Below are positions 17,127-26,302 of a stretch of DNA of 64,000 nucleotides, piece by piece. This DNA is from a virus. The stretch is taken from positions 18,118 through 82,117 of the IMG/VR virus record IMGVR_UViG_3300027749_000082; one strand, given 5' to 3'. The position numbers and the translations under genes are program-made. Below the pieces are notes generated by a model. That model did no database searches, was not told where the DNA came from, and saw only the letters and a program-made list of their open reading frames with translations. Each line of letters opens with the position of its first letter. Position 1 is the stretch's first letter.

Positions 17127-18924
17127 CTTCAATAATTATTTTATTAGTAAGGTTAGATATTTCGTAAAAATACGCGTACATAAAGCTTTCTAACGTATAA
17201 TTTTGCGATACAAAAGTTACATCATCTGTTTCATATAATGGATTCCATACTACATAATTAATTTGTGAAGATTCATACCCTGTATCAACACGTCTAGTAA
17301 GGATTCGCTTAACACCAATAATATTGAGTATATCGTTTGTTATTTGATTAAGATTAATAGTATCACCTAACTGTATATTAGAAAAATATGTATTAAATAT
17401 ACTTAAGATCTGACCTTTTAAAGAGGCACTATTAACCCGGGTATTAATATCACGCTTTATTACAAGATATGTATGATCTTTTAACGCTACCGATTCTAAC
17501 TCTCCTGCAACTTGTAATCCAAAGCTAAAAGCTTTATAAACAGGATCCATACACACTATTGATTGTGTAATATCTTTCTTTAAATTACACTCATTAGTTA
17601 ATAACTGCTTTTGAGAAGCATTTAAGTAGTTTGGTGTACGTTCATTTAATATAGTTGATATTTTAGGTACAGTAAACACATATACACTATTAAAGTTTGT
17701 TGATGGTGCAAAGAACACCTGATTAAACAATACTCTACAATCTTCATTAGGTCTATTAAGTCCTATTTTATAAAAATATGCAAGATAGTTTGTTGTAAAT
17801 TCTTCATTAGACAGAATATTTACAGACTTAATAATATTATTATAGTTTTTAGCAATAAAAGCTTTGTAATCACCTTGAGTTACTAATCTATCTTGTGTAG
17901 TAAACATTTTAGGTGCATTTTGCTTTATCTGATCTACAGTTTCAGCATCAGCAATAGGAGATGACTTACTGCTATTATTAGGAAATAAGTGTGGTAGATC
18001 GGTACCTACTACTAATCTAGTACCACTATCATAAAGGTACTGTGATATATCAATAAATGATGCTGAACTATATAAATTAATTTTTTGCTTGTTAAGAACA
18101 CCAGCACTTATCTCACCAGTAGCACCATCTGATAAAACGTAAAATATTTTTACTTGCTCACCTATTTGAGGCGCTTTACCTGTAACACCATTACCAAATT
18201 TAAATTCGTAATTACCGTTTTCGTTTAATCGTTTTTCATACCTTCTTGCATCAGATGATTCAAGATATAGTGATGATGTTTCTTTCCATTCGTACCACTT
18301 GCTATCATTATTGCTAAGTATAAAGACAGAAAAACTATTATCTGCTATAAAGCTCGTGCCATTAACACCTACTGTATTAACAAGTATATATGTCTCAAAA
18401 GTTTCACCTGTACTAATATATGTTGGAGCTTCAATAATAGATCCCTGCATTAGTGTACTATTATTAATATATAAAGTTTCTGTATTAGTTGTTGTTTTTT
18501 CAAACGAAATATCAGATATTAGTGTATAAGGTATACCGTTTGCATTAATAAAAGAAAAGCGAGGTAATAAATAACTACTTTGCGCAAGACCGCTATCTGC
18601 AGATAAGCTCAAAGTAACAAGAGATGTTTGTTGTCCTAGTGGCTTATAACCAAGTAGAGAGACAAGCTTATTAACATTTTCATAGAGTGATGCTGTGGTA
18701 AAATTACTTTCAGTTGATGTACTATTTAAATAAAATAGTAATACATGATACATATAAGCCACAACATCAATAAAAGCATTAATATTAGAACCTTCAAAGT
18801 TTTGATCTCTAAAAACTTGGCTTTCATTTAATCTAGCTATGATTAAGTTCTTAAGAGTTTCAGCCTCAAACGCTGTGTAAGCGTCTTTAGGTAAGTTAAA
18901 TTCTGTAAAGTTATTAATATTCAT
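17119..18924 (-). CDS. gp6: Baseplate wedge protein, gp6/baseplate J-like
   Basis: 601 residues (T4 gp6 is 660). The N-terminus has the helical pattern AETLKNLIIARLNESQVFRD, GSNINAFIDVVAYMYHVLLF, YENVNKLVSLLGYKPLG, characteristic of gp6. Further on, YEKRLNENGNYEFKFGNGVT is the J-like F-G-D/N-G-x-x-G-x-x-P motif, and MFTTQDRLVTQGDYKAFI is the usual 'T-R-A-V-T-x-x-D-Y' segment. gp6 forms the inner ring of the wedge around the hub and binds gp25. The gp25-like gene directly precedes it with a 4-nt overlap, as expected for the complex. Confidence 0.9.
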   Translation of the reverse strand: MNINNFTEFNLPKDAYTAFEAETLKNLIIARLNESQVFRDQNFEGSNINAFIDVVAYMYHVLLFYLNSTSTESNFTTASLYENVNKLVSLLGYKPLGQQTSLVTLSLSADSGLAQSSYLLPRFSFINANGIPYTLISDISFEKTTTNTETLYINNSTLMQGSIIEAPTYISTGETFETYILVNTVGVNGTSFIADNSFSVFILSNNDSKWYEWKETSSLYLESSDARRYEKRLNENGNYEFKFGNGVTGKAPQIGEQVKIFYVLSDGATGEISAGVLNKQKINLYSSASFIDISQYLYDSGTRLVVGTDLPHLFPNNSSKSSPIADAETVDQIKQNAPKMFTTQDRLVTQGDYKAFIAKNYNNIIKSVNILSNEEFTTNYLAYFYKIGLNRPNEDCRVLFNQVFFAPSTNFNSVYVFTVPKISTILNERTPNYLNASQKQLLTNECNLKKDITQSIVCMDPVYKAFSFGLQVAGELESVALKDHTYLVIKRDINTRVNSASLKGQILSIFNTYFSNIQLGDTINLNQITNDILNIIGVKRILTRRVDTGYESSQINYVVWNPLYETDDVTFVSQNYTLESFMYAYFYEISNLTNKIIIEDE

Positions 18925-19406
18925 ACGAAAGTGTAGCCATCAGTATTTAAGACACCCTTTAAGCTTAGCCCCTGTATATTGAGCGACGGTATAGATAAAC
19001 TTATAGTTATATTATATTGCTGTTCATCAATATTAGCGAGTACTTCTAACATATCAATTTGAACACGTGGCTCAAAGCTTGTCAACCCCTCATGTAGGTC
19101 GGTACCCAGAAAAAAGGCACGACTTTCTGATATTGTCTCAAATAAATACCCTCGTAAATCTAATCCAAACTTAGGATTAAGTAGCTTCTCACCGGGTGAT
19201 GTTGTAAGAATATTTTTAATAGCATTAATTACAGACCCACTATCATAAATTGGCTTTAAATCATTTTTTTCACTAGTTTTATGCAACTGTGGATTATCTG
19301 TAAATTGAGGTATTAAGTCAAAACCAATATCCTTATATAGATATCCATCGTTAACAGATGTATCTAAAGGAGTTACGGGTCTCTGAACGTTTAACTTAAT
19401 TGCCAT
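18921..19406 (-). CDS. gp25: Baseplate wedge subunit, gp25/GPW family
   Basis: 161 residues (T4 gp25 is 132). The core I-K-N-I-L-T-T-S-P-G-E-K-L-L-N-P-K-F-G (residues about 64-82), followed by LRGYLFETIS and a C-terminal I-x-V/I-S-L beta strand, is the GPW/gp25 family signature, in which gp25 sits at the junction of wedge, hub and sheath and nucleates sheath assembly. The N-terminal 45 residues are an extension relative to T4. The start codon lies within the end of the 61-residue gene (11-nt overlap). Confidence 0.9.
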   Translation of the reverse strand: MAIKLNVQRPVTPLDTSVNDGYLYKDIGFDLIPQFTDNPQLHKTSEKNDLKPIYDSGSVINAIKNILTTSPGEKLLNPKFGLDLRGYLFETISESRAFFLGTDLHEGLTSFEPRVQIDMLEVLANIDEQQYNITISLSIPSLNIQGLSLKGVLNTDGYTFV

Positions 19407-19581
19407 ATTGTTGTATTAACTGTTCGTAAGTTTCAGTAAAAGTTTCTTTTTTTTCTTCATCTTCTGCATTTATACGAAGAGCTACTAAGTACTTTTTTGC
19501 TTTTTCGATAGAGTCAGAACAGCCTACCTTTTTACCTGTTTTTTTCAAATAAACACACTTACCAACTCTTTTATAAGGCAT
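19396..19581 (-). CDS. Small conserved phage protein, 61 aa
   Basis: A start at ATG 19581 is chosen over ATG 19617 because an ATTAAATA box ends exactly 5 nt before it, and because 19617 would lie inside the promoter of the divergent gene. The protein is MPYKRVGKCVYLKKTGKKVG then CSDSIEKAKKYLVAL: a basic N-terminus with two cysteines (9 and 21), then a charged helix. Short proteins with this K-x-G-K-C-V-Y-x-K ... G-C-S/T pattern recur next to structural genes in large phages, but their function is unknown to me. Confidence 0.7.
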   Translation of the reverse strand: MPYKRVGKCVYLKKTGKKVGCSDSIEKAKKYLVALRINAEDEEKKETFTETYEQLIQQYGN

Positions 19582-19586
19582 ATCAT

Positions 19587-19594
19587 TATTTAAT
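19587..19594 (-). promoter_or_regulatory. Weak late promoter motif ATTAAATA
   Basis: It ends 5 nt before ATG 19581 on the minus strand. The one-base mismatch lowers confidence; the exact 5-nt spacing raises it. Confidence 0.4.
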
Positions 19595-19614
19595 GTCGAA
19601 ATATTTAATCCGAG

Positions 19615-19622
19615 CATAAATA
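19615..19622 (+). promoter_or_regulatory. Late promoter motif CATAAATA
   Basis: It ends exactly 5 nt before the ATG at 19628 (spacer GATAT), in the divergent region between two oppositely oriented genes. Confidence 0.6.
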
Positions 19623-19627
19623 GATAT

Positions 19628-20212
19628 ATGGCAAAAAAGTATTTAATGCTCGTCGAAGACTATATGAAGCGATTTGAACGTGGTGGATTCCTCGTAGGTG
19701 ACATCTTTGAATTTAATAAGAATTTTAAAACAGAAGATGAGTATAAGAGTCTCGGTCAAAACGTAAAAGACATGATCGACGAAATGCTTGATTCAGGATT
19801 AAACATCCGTGTTGTTGGTATTAAAGACAATACAGGTGCAAGATTTCCTGGTAGTAATCAATCTTCATCTAATGATGTTGAATTATCATTAGCATTAGAT
19901 AACACAGGTGGTAGATTTACGCATTATGTATCTGTTTCACCTAGCTTAGGTCAACCTGGCGACTCTGGTTATCCAGGACTTACACCAATACCTGATGAAG
20001 TTAAGCGAAAGGATAAAGTTAACATTAAACCAAAAGAAATGGAAAAGAGTAACAATAACTCTAACAAGTCTGATAGAGGTGATGGTAAATTATCCGATAC
20101 AGAAAGAACTTTAACATGTAAAAATACAGTTCTACCACATAAATCTACCTCACCTTCTCCAGCTGTAGCTTCACAGACACACCATTACTTGAAGGATTTA
20201 GCTAAAGCTTAA
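19628..20212 (+). CDS. Hypothetical protein with disordered C-terminal half
   Basis: 194 residues. The first 115 look folded: KKYLMLVEDYMKRFERGGFL, VGDIFEFNKNF, LNIRVVGIKDNTGARFPGSN, then a beta-rich part. From about 130 the sequence is low complexity (KPKEMEKSNNNSNKSDRGDG) and probably disordered. No family recognised. It is one of two plus-strand genes set inside the minus-strand structural block and has its own late motif, so a virion or assembly role is likely. Its stop and that of the convergent clamp loader share the tetranucleotide TTAA at 20209-20212. Confidence 0.65.
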   Translation: MAKKYLMLVEDYMKRFERGGFLVGDIFEFNKNFKTEDEYKSLGQNVKDMIDEMLDSGLNIRVVGIKDNTGARFPGSNQSSSNDVELSLALDNTGGRFTHYVSVSPSLGQPGDSGYPGLTPIPDEVKRKDKVNIKPKEMEKSNNNSNKSDRGDGKLSDTERTLTCKNTVLPHKSTSPSPAVASQTHHYLKDLAKA

Positions 20213-21141
20213 GCGATACGCTCAAGCATAATCCAACAAGCAAAAGAACAAATTTCTTTGTCTAAGACAAAGACAATTTTATAGAGATGATCAGCAATAA
20301 CCGCTATCATCTCTTTCTTTTTGTTATCAGCTACAGGCGCTGTATAGATATAGTTAAGAAAACTACGAAGTAAGCTATCATAGTCGTTATAAAACCTATC
20401 TTCATTCTCAATAAGGTACTTTCTCAACGAAATCGTGTCTTTTTCTTTGATCTTCGTGAAGATAGTATCAAGAAGCTCGGTATCAACGCTAATATTAGTA
20501 ATACAGAGGACGTTGTGAATACAGTTCTTTTGAATTTCATTAATTGTTTTTCTTAAATCGGGGAAATTAGCTCTTACAAGTTCTACAAACTTTTTCTTTT
20601 GAATATCATCTACTTCTATACTCTCTAACTTGAGAATATTGTAACATCTCTTAACAGCATCCTCAATAGTAGGTTTAATATCAAGAGACTGACATCTAGA
20701 CTGCAAAGCAGGTATAATCTTATGTTTATGGTTAGCAGTAAGTATAAATCGTGTATACTTAGCAAATGACTCCATAGTATTACGTAGAGCTGCTTGTGCG
20801 TTAGCTGTTAGGAAATCCGACTCATCTAAGACAACAACCTTAACCTTACCATCAAACGATTTAGTTTGTGAGAAATTAGTTACTTTATGACGAATAGTAT
20901 CAATACCAGTTTCATCAGAGGCGTTAATATATAAAAAATCGCAACCGAGAATTTCATTTACAATAATACGAGCTGCTGTAGTTTTACCAGTACCGGGAGT
21001 ACCCACAAATAGTAAATTAGGAATCTCATCTTTAAAACTACCTATAATATCTCGATTTCTATCAGAAAGAATTAAATCATCGAGCTTAGTTGGTCTATAC
21101 TTTTCACACCATAGTGCGTTTAAATTTAGCGTTGTACTCAT
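20209..21141 (-). CDS. gp44: Clamp-loader AAA+ ATPase subunit, gp44/RFC small subunit-like
   Basis: 310 residues. LWCEKYRPTKLDDLI is the RFC box II start; Walker A GTPGTGKTT (47-55), Walker B VVVLDESD (102-109), sensor 1 TANH (135-138) and the SRC arginine-finger motif (148-150) are all present. It loads the sliding clamp (gp45 type) onto primer-template DNA for replication and, in T4, for late transcription. The partner subunit (gp62) and the clamp are not in this window. It is unusual to find it among tail genes; the dUTPase gene lies 6 nt upstream, forming a small replication islet. Confidence 0.95.
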   Translation of the reverse strand: MSTTLNLNALWCEKYRPTKLDDLILSDRNRDIIGSFKDEIPNLLFVGTPGTGKTTAARIIVNEILGCDFLYINASDETGIDTIRHKVTNFSQTKSFDGKVKVVVLDESDFLTANAQAALRNTMESFAKYTRFILTANHKHKIIPALQSRCQSLDIKPTIEDAVKRCYNILKLESIEVDDIQKKKFVELVRANFPDLRKTINEIQKNCIHNVLCITNISVDTELLDTIFTKIKEKDTISLRKYLIENEDRFYNDYDSLLRSFLNYIYTAPVADNKKKEMIAVIADHLYKIVFVLDKEICSFACWIMLERIA

Positions 21142-21147
21142 ATTATA

Positions 21148-21579
21148 TTAGTTACCAGAAGAGCCAAAGCCCTTATCACCTCTAATACTATCCTCAATCT
21201 CACCCTCTTCAATCAAAGTATTGTAATTTTTATATACTACAAACTGTGCAATTCGATCTCCTGCTTTAACCTCATAGTCTATATCTGTGTTATTAATAAG
21301 CTTAATACCACAATTTCCACGATATTGCTCATCAACTACACCTTGAAACGCTGTGATTCCTTTTGCAAATCCCATACCGCTTCTGCTTTGGATCTGAAAC
21401 CAAAACCCCGGTGTAATATAAGCAAGAGTAAGACCTACATCAACAACAGCACTACCACGTGCTGGAATTACCTTGTTTTCCACTGCTGACACATCGTATC
21501 CCGTATCGGAAGCATTATTCTTAGTAGGTAGCTTAGCATCTTGGTGAACACGCTTAAAACGTAATATAACATCATTCAT
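21148..21579 (-). CDS. dut: dUTP diphosphatase
   Basis: 143 residues, full length for a trimeric dUTPase. All five motifs are visible: ASDTGYDVSA (1), RSGMGFAKGI (2), GVVDEQYRGN (3, with the catalytic Asp and the uracil-stacking Tyr), AGDRIAQFVV (4) and RGDKGFGSSG (5, the flexible C-terminal loop). It hydrolyses dUTP to dUMP and pyrophosphate, keeping uracil out of viral DNA and feeding dTMP synthesis. It is transcribed with the clamp loader gene. Confidence 0.97.
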   Translation of the reverse strand: MNDVILRFKRVHQDAKLPTKNNASDTGYDVSAVENKVIPARGSAVVDVGLTLAYITPGFWFQIQSRSGMGFAKGITAFQGVVDEQYRGNCGIKLINNTDIDYEVKAGDRIAQFVVYKNYNTLIEEGEIEDSIRGDKGFGSSGN

Positions 21580-21629
21580 ACTATGATTATAACCATTGAT
21601 AAACCTAAATCAAGATTAAATACATAATA

Positions 21630-22073
21630 ATGGAAGAAAATCTAGACAATATTGTAGGTGATATAATTACACAATTAAAAGGTACTACAGCATTGGCTAG
21701 AAAAGAGCCGGAGGATGAGCTAACAAAAGAAAAATTAGAGGAATTTATTATTAAAAACTCTGGCAGACTTATTAATAAGTCACTTAATATAATTGATGAG
21801 GTTCAAGCTTATATTTCTTCAGCACCTGATGCTAAAGATGTAGCTGCTTTTGCTGAATTACTTAAAGCATCTTCTGCTAGTATGGAATCACTTAATAAGA
21901 TCTATATTTCACTTGAGAAGAACAAGACTACAAAGGATATTAAGCAGATGGACCTTGATTCGAGGGAAAAGATTAATACTCAGGATAATATAACACACCT
22001 TTTATCTCGTAAAGAGATCATGAAAGAGTTAATGAATAAAGCTGATAAGGCTGATACTACTATTACGGTGTAA
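21630..22073 (+). CDS. Probable terminase small subunit, gp16-like
   Basis: 147 residues, mostly helical. The central part (APDAKDVAAFAELLKASSAS, MESLNKIYISLEK) followed by a conserved-looking K-D-I-K-Q-M-D-L-D-S-R tail resembles the central coiled-coil of T4-type gp16 proteins, which form rings that stimulate the large terminase and choose packaging sites. It is acidic at the N-terminus. The large terminase lies 13 kb away on the opposite strand. It is not adjacent to terminase genes as in T4, so the assignment rests on pattern alone. Its 3' end overlaps the convergent lysozyme-like gene by 11 nt. Confidence 0.55.
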   Translation: MEENLDNIVGDIITQLKGTTALARKEPEDELTKEKLEEFIIKNSGRLINKSLNIIDEVQAYISSAPDAKDVAAFAELLKASSASMESLNKIYISLEKNKTTKDIKQMDLDSREKINTQDNITHLLSRKEIMKELMNKADKADTTITV

Positions 22074-24234
22074 GTCTTATATGACCATCATTATGTTCAA
22101 TTGACCCGAAATATGCAGCTGCACCACCCCAACCTGAAGTTATAGGCCACCTATTAAGATCGTATACTTTAATATACTTATCTCGTCTTACTAAGTAGTT
22201 TATAATTTTAAGAGCAGCATCTGTATTAAAATAAGGATCAAGTAGCTGTGCATCGGTAAGCGGTTGACCATTGTTTAAATTATAAGCGAGACTTTTACCA
22301 TCTAAATATGATAATTGGAATAACCCTTTCGAATTACCATGATCACCTGTTGCTGTATTTTTAAAACCTGACTCTTGTTCGCATAATCTCATAAAGAAAG
22401 CTGACCACTCAGTCACAGTACCGTTAGATATACCATAAGCATCACCATCTAGCGGTTTTGATGTAAACGCAGGGAATGATGGTATTCTTTGCTCAATATA
22501 TGATTTAAGTTGCTGTTTATTAACTTCACCTGTATTACTTTTATTTAAATCAGCAATTGTACCAATAACAAACTCAATTGTACAAGTTGTTTTACTTGGA
22601 CATGCATACTGTTCATATACACTTACTTTACCATTATCTGGATCATCGAGAATATAAGGACTACCAGTTGTTACAGGTTCTTTCCCAAATATCGCTTTAA
22701 AAGTAGGTATAGTAAAATAAACACCAGGTCCTGTGCTTTCATCTGGAGGGAGATCAAATACCTTTACAACAATAGCATTACCACCGTTATCAGGTTTAAC
22801 TCTAGCATACACACGCTTATCAGAATCACCTGTATTACTTATATACTGCTCTAATTCTCCTTCACCATACGAAAATCCACCACTTGAAGTAAAGTAAGCT
22901 TTAAGTATAGCAGGATCTATAGCAATTCCAAGATTAAATTTATTATTTTCAAACTTAATTAAATCAACACTAGTAGTATAACCTTGCGCTTTTAATTGTT
23001 TATAAAATTCCCAACTTGAAGGTCCTGTCTTATATTGATCATTATCCCCCTTTTTATCCTTACGTTGCGCTTTTATTAACCCATGCTGTGTATCACTACT
23101 ATTTGATTTATTACTGTAGAATGTTGTACCGGCTAAATGACCTCCATAAATCATTATATTATTTTTTGTAGATGATGGAGAACCATCTGTAACAAACGGT
23201 ATAGGGTTAGTAATAGCTACATAATTATCTAAAGGTTGAATAAGTGTTGGATTTCTGTTACCGATACCTCCATAATCTAAATTATCTGCATTACTACCAC
23301 CAGAATTTGATGGTGATTGCCCAAATAGTGTTCTTTGAAACATACCTGATGTAGGGTTAGAGCTATTAACAGTATCCGGTATCCCAGATCTAGATACATT
23401 TTCAAGATTCTGTTTAGGGTCGTAAGGATTATATCTATAATCGTGTTGATAATCTCTAAAGCAATCACCTAATTCCGCCGCTGTTTCAGCTAAAATGTCA
23501 GCAGCTATCTTATTTAAAGTTATATGTGAAGCGTAATCTGGCGTATATCTATAACCTGCTGTATTAAGCCTCATAGAAGACCCATCATGTGCAAGATTCT
23601 CGAGAGTTGTTTTATTAGCAGTATCTACCATTGATGTCTGCGTCTCAGACCACGCTTGTAGTGCTAGTGTTTTTAAATTAACTATACTCTTTTGAAATAG
23701 TTCAGGTATCTTATTAAAGAGTGTAGCATCAATACCACCTGTAAACATAGCAGTATTATCTTTCATGCTACCTACAGCAAAAACAGAGTTCTCGTTTGAA
23801 AAAATAGATCCTTGTGATAACTTACTAATAGAGCTTGAAGTTCTTCCAAACGGATTGCAGGGAGATGTTAAACAATCATTAGCATTTCTAATTGAGCGTG
23901 CTAGTGATGTATTTAAACCATTTAAATTTGCAAATGTATAATTAATGTATGATATTTGTTCTGCAAAAATAGGATATGTTTCCATTTTTTGCCTATAAAA
24001 TTTCTTTGTAGGTATATCTATACTTGCACCACTTAATACAAAAGTAGTCACGAATGCATTAAGTGCATCTTTATTACCATTGATAGCCTGATTAAAATTT
24101 ATAGCTAAATCAAAATCTAATGCGAGAGCAGGATCGTCTAAGTGCTCGCAATAGGGTGATTGATACTTAATAAACTCTCGAGAAATCGCATAACCAAAAA
24201 GTTTAGCGTGTAAATTATGTGAGTATATTACCAT
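22063..24234 (-). CDS. Tail-associated lytic transglycosylase-like protein
   Basis: 723 residues. The C-terminal 120 residues carry a lysozyme-like SLT pattern: FMRLCEQESGFKN with the probable catalytic E621, then GNSKGLFQLS (637-640 GLFQ) and a final A-A-A-Y-F-G-S. This fold cuts peptidoglycan; in a tail it would open a local hole in the cell wall, as gp5 does in T4. The rest is unassigned; residues 320-540 may be a beta domain. No signal peptide is seen, so it is unlikely to be the endolysin. It is flanked by hub-type genes. Confidence 0.75.
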   Translation of the reverse strand: MVIYSHNLHAKLFGYAISREFIKYQSPYCEHLDDPALALDFDLAINFNQAINGNKDALNAFVTTFVLSGASIDIPTKKFYRQKMETYPIFAEQISYINYTFANLNGLNTSLARSIRNANDCLTSPCNPFGRTSSSISKLSQGSIFSNENSVFAVGSMKDNTAMFTGGIDATLFNKIPELFQKSIVNLKTLALQAWSETQTSMVDTANKTTLENLAHDGSSMRLNTAGYRYTPDYASHITLNKIAADILAETAAELGDCFRDYQHDYRYNPYDPKQNLENVSRSGIPDTVNSSNPTSGMFQRTLFGQSPSNSGGSNADNLDYGGIGNRNPTLIQPLDNYVAITNPIPFVTDGSPSSTKNNIMIYGGHLAGTTFYSNKSNSSDTQHGLIKAQRKDKKGDNDQYKTGPSSWEFYKQLKAQGYTTSVDLIKFENNKFNLGIAIDPAILKAYFTSSGGFSYGEGELEQYISNTGDSDKRVYARVKPDNGGNAIVVKVFDLPPDESTGPGVYFTIPTFKAIFGKEPVTTGSPYILDDPDNGKVSVYEQYACPSKTTCTIEFVIGTIADLNKSNTGEVNKQQLKSYIEQRIPSFPAFTSKPLDGDAYGISNGTVTEWSAFFMRLCEQESGFKNTATGDHGNSKGLFQLSYLDGKSLAYNLNNGQPLTDAQLLDPYFNTDAALKIINYLVRRDKYIKVYDLNRWPITSGWGGAAAYFGSIEHNDGHIRLTP

Positions 24235-24240
24235 TGTAAT

Positions 24241-24248
24241 TATTTATC
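24241..24248 (-). promoter_or_regulatory. Late promoter motif GATAAATA
   Basis: It ends 6 nt before the ATG of the lysozyme-like tail gene. Confidence 0.5.
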
Positions 24249-24280
24249 GTGTAATCCTAAGAACTAATTAATTAATACAA

Positions 24281-25906
24281 TTAAAATTGTGGATTTATAC
24301 TAGGATTAAATTGATTAGTAAACGATTGATTTGCTGTTTCTAATACCGCTGGAGTAGGTGGTGGTATTGTAGGAGCACTAGTAGTTACACTAACACCCGG
24401 ATTTACATTAGGATTAAATTGATTGTTAAATGAATTAAGTGCTGATTGTAATGCAGGTGTCGGTGTTGTTTCGGGTGTAGTTTTATATATACCAGCTGGT
24501 ATATTAGATATATTAGCTCCAGGTCGAACAGCCGTACCCTTAGTATGAAGTTTAGCACATACTATTTCATTTGTATAAAAATCACCTTTAAATACATGTT
24601 TTACAGAAATAATAAACCAGTATCCATCCATACTATCATCTGTTGTTGCTTTATTAATGATACCCTCACCCTTATAATTTATTTTAATAAATTTACCTGA
24701 CTGTCTATATGCCTTACCAGGAACACTAAATGTAAGATGCTTATTATCATATATGAAACTTTTCATCATAATATTAACAACAGCACTTTTTGTTAGTGTA
24801 TCATTCGCATCATCTATATTTTTATGTACAATCCTTCTATTTGACTTACCAGCTTCATTATTTCTTGTTACCGTAGGTAAGTTCGCTGCGTTGCCAGCTA
24901 ACATCTGTGTAGCAAAATCATACTTTACACCTTCATAAGTAACGGTTGGTGCAGCTGTACTTGTTATATCCTCACTACCAGAGCCGCTAACTATTGTATC
25001 AATCCACTTATTTTCTAAAACATCACCTTGATCAACGTGTATAAAGCTATAATTATCTATAAAGTTCGTATTTAGAGCAGCACTATTATTAGCAGAGCCT
25101 ATTACAAACTCCTCCGTAACATATTCATGAAGATCCTCTGCTTTTTGATTATACTTTATATAAAACCCTTTAATATACTCTGCTAACGGTCTTAATACAA
25201 GTTTTCTCTGTAAAACCCCATTCTTTAATACTGTTACACCTGTTAGTAAACCAGGCCCTGCAATATCACCTGTATAAGTAACATATTGATATAATTTACA
25301 AATAATATCATATAGTGTTGTTTTTCCCTTCTTATACACCCCCGCTAAACTAATATTATTAGGAGCATCAGCTACAAATGCATCCTTTATCGTGATATTT
25401 GTAGTTATATCGTCTACAGATTCTTTATTAGAATGCTTAAGTAGTGTGTGAATTAATTTACCTGGGGTATCGTTTAACTTAGAGTCATTCGGTAACTGAT
25501 ATATACTTTCTGTTTTTAATTTTGCGACGAAGTATTCTTCAAAGGAAAAAGAAAGACCCTTATCGATAATATTAATTGAGTCTTCTACACCTTTTGTAAG
25601 AAAAGCTAAAAACGCTATTGAAGCATCAGCATTTGTTTTTGACTTAGAAAGGTTAGAATCCTTAATACTAATATACAAACAATTAATACCCGTTACATCT
25701 AACACATTTAATTGTTGTAAAATACCATAAAAATTATTAATGGTACAGCTACCACCATAACCAAAAAATGCTAAGCTATCTTCAATTATAAGATTATCTA
25801 TTGAACCCTTTGTTAATGGTAAGTAAATTTCAGCTCCTGGTTTAGTATTTACTAGACCGAACTCAAATTCATAAATATCGCTATTAATGTTACTCTGCTT
25901 ACTCAT
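24281..25906 (-). CDS. Probable baseplate hub protein
   Basis: 541 residues. The N-terminal 400 residues mix beta strands and helices in a way compatible with gp27-like hub proteins (EFEFGLVNTKPGAEIYLPLT, SFEEYFVAKLKTESIYQLP, ENKWIDTIVSG). Its place between a gp53-like gene and the lysozyme-like gene also fits a hub, though no diagnostic motif is seen. The last 65 residues hold two similar blocks, ALNSFNNQFNPNVNPG and ANQSFTNQFNPSINPQF, separated by a Pro/Thr-rich linker, which look like a repeated docking peptide. The 4-nt overlap at 25903-25906 links it to the next gene. Confidence 0.5.
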   Translation of the reverse strand: MSKQSNINSDIYEFEFGLVNTKPGAEIYLPLTKGSIDNLIIEDSLAFFGYGGSCTINNFYGILQQLNVLDVTGINCLYISIKDSNLSKSKTNADASIAFLAFLTKGVEDSINIIDKGLSFSFEEYFVAKLKTESIYQLPNDSKLNDTPGKLIHTLLKHSNKESVDDITTNITIKDAFVADAPNNISLAGVYKKGKTTLYDIICKLYQYVTYTGDIAGPGLLTGVTVLKNGVLQRKLVLRPLAEYIKGFYIKYNQKAEDLHEYVTEEFVIGSANNSAALNTNFIDNYSFIHVDQGDVLENKWIDTIVSGSGSEDITSTAAPTVTYEGVKYDFATQMLAGNAANLPTVTRNNEAGKSNRRIVHKNIDDANDTLTKSAVVNIMMKSFIYDNKHLTFSVPGKAYRQSGKFIKINYKGEGIINKATTDDSMDGYWFIISVKHVFKGDFYTNEIVCAKLHTKGTAVRPGANISNIPAGIYKTTPETTPTPALQSALNSFNNQFNPNVNPGVSVTTSAPTIPPPTPAVLETANQSFTNQFNPSINPQF

Positions 25907-26277
25907 ACATTAACTTGACTTAATACGCTATTAATAATACTATCTATATTATCAGGATAAAAATACTTATATGCTATACCAGGCTCTGCATAGAATATAT
26001 TTTTTGGTTTATTTATTAAAAATAATAACCACCATAAGTTAGTAGTACCGTATAATTTATATGAAAATGTTGTCCAAGGTAATTTCCGATTCAAAGTAAA
26101 AGCACCTATTAGTGTTGGATCGATATCTGTTGGTATATTAACCTTGTTTAATATATTATAAAAATAATATACATCTGTAGCAGTTTTATTAGTAGTATAG
26201 ACATTAAAAATATTTTCATATCTCGTATTATCTAATTTTTCTAATGTAGGTATATCGTTTTGTGGAAGTCCGTTCAT
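25903..26277 (-). CDS. Baseplate wedge protein, gp53-like
   Basis: 124 residues. TTFSYKLYGTTNLWWLLFLI followed by N-K-P-K-N-I-F is the typical gp53/LysM-related pattern 'Y-x-x-Y-G-x-x-x-Y-W-x-I-L-L-x-N-x-I-x-N-P-F' seen in T4-like wedge proteins. T4 gp53 is 196 residues, so this is a short version. It would help join wedges into the hexagonal baseplate. It has no late motif of its own within 15 nt of the ATG and is presumably transcribed with its neighbours. Confidence 0.6.
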   Translation of the reverse strand: MNGLPQNDIPTLEKLDNTRYENIFNVYTTNKTATDVYYFYNILNKVNIPTDIDPTLIGAFTLNRKLPWTTFSYKLYGTTNLWWLLFLINKPKNIFYAEPGIAYKYFYPDNIDSIINSVLSQVNV

Positions 26278-26302
26278 TTTTAAAATCTTACAATTATATT
26301 AT

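Noticed and set aside
19581-19617. Start at ATG 19617 for the small minus-strand gene
   Set aside because: That ATG lies within the CATAAATA motif of the divergent gene; ATG 19581 has a box at the standard 5-nt spacing and the recognisable MPYKRVGKC start.
22063-24234. Calling the lysozyme-like protein the phage endolysin
   Set aside because: It is 723 residues, sits among hub genes, and lacks a signal peptide, so it is better read as a tail-associated enzyme.
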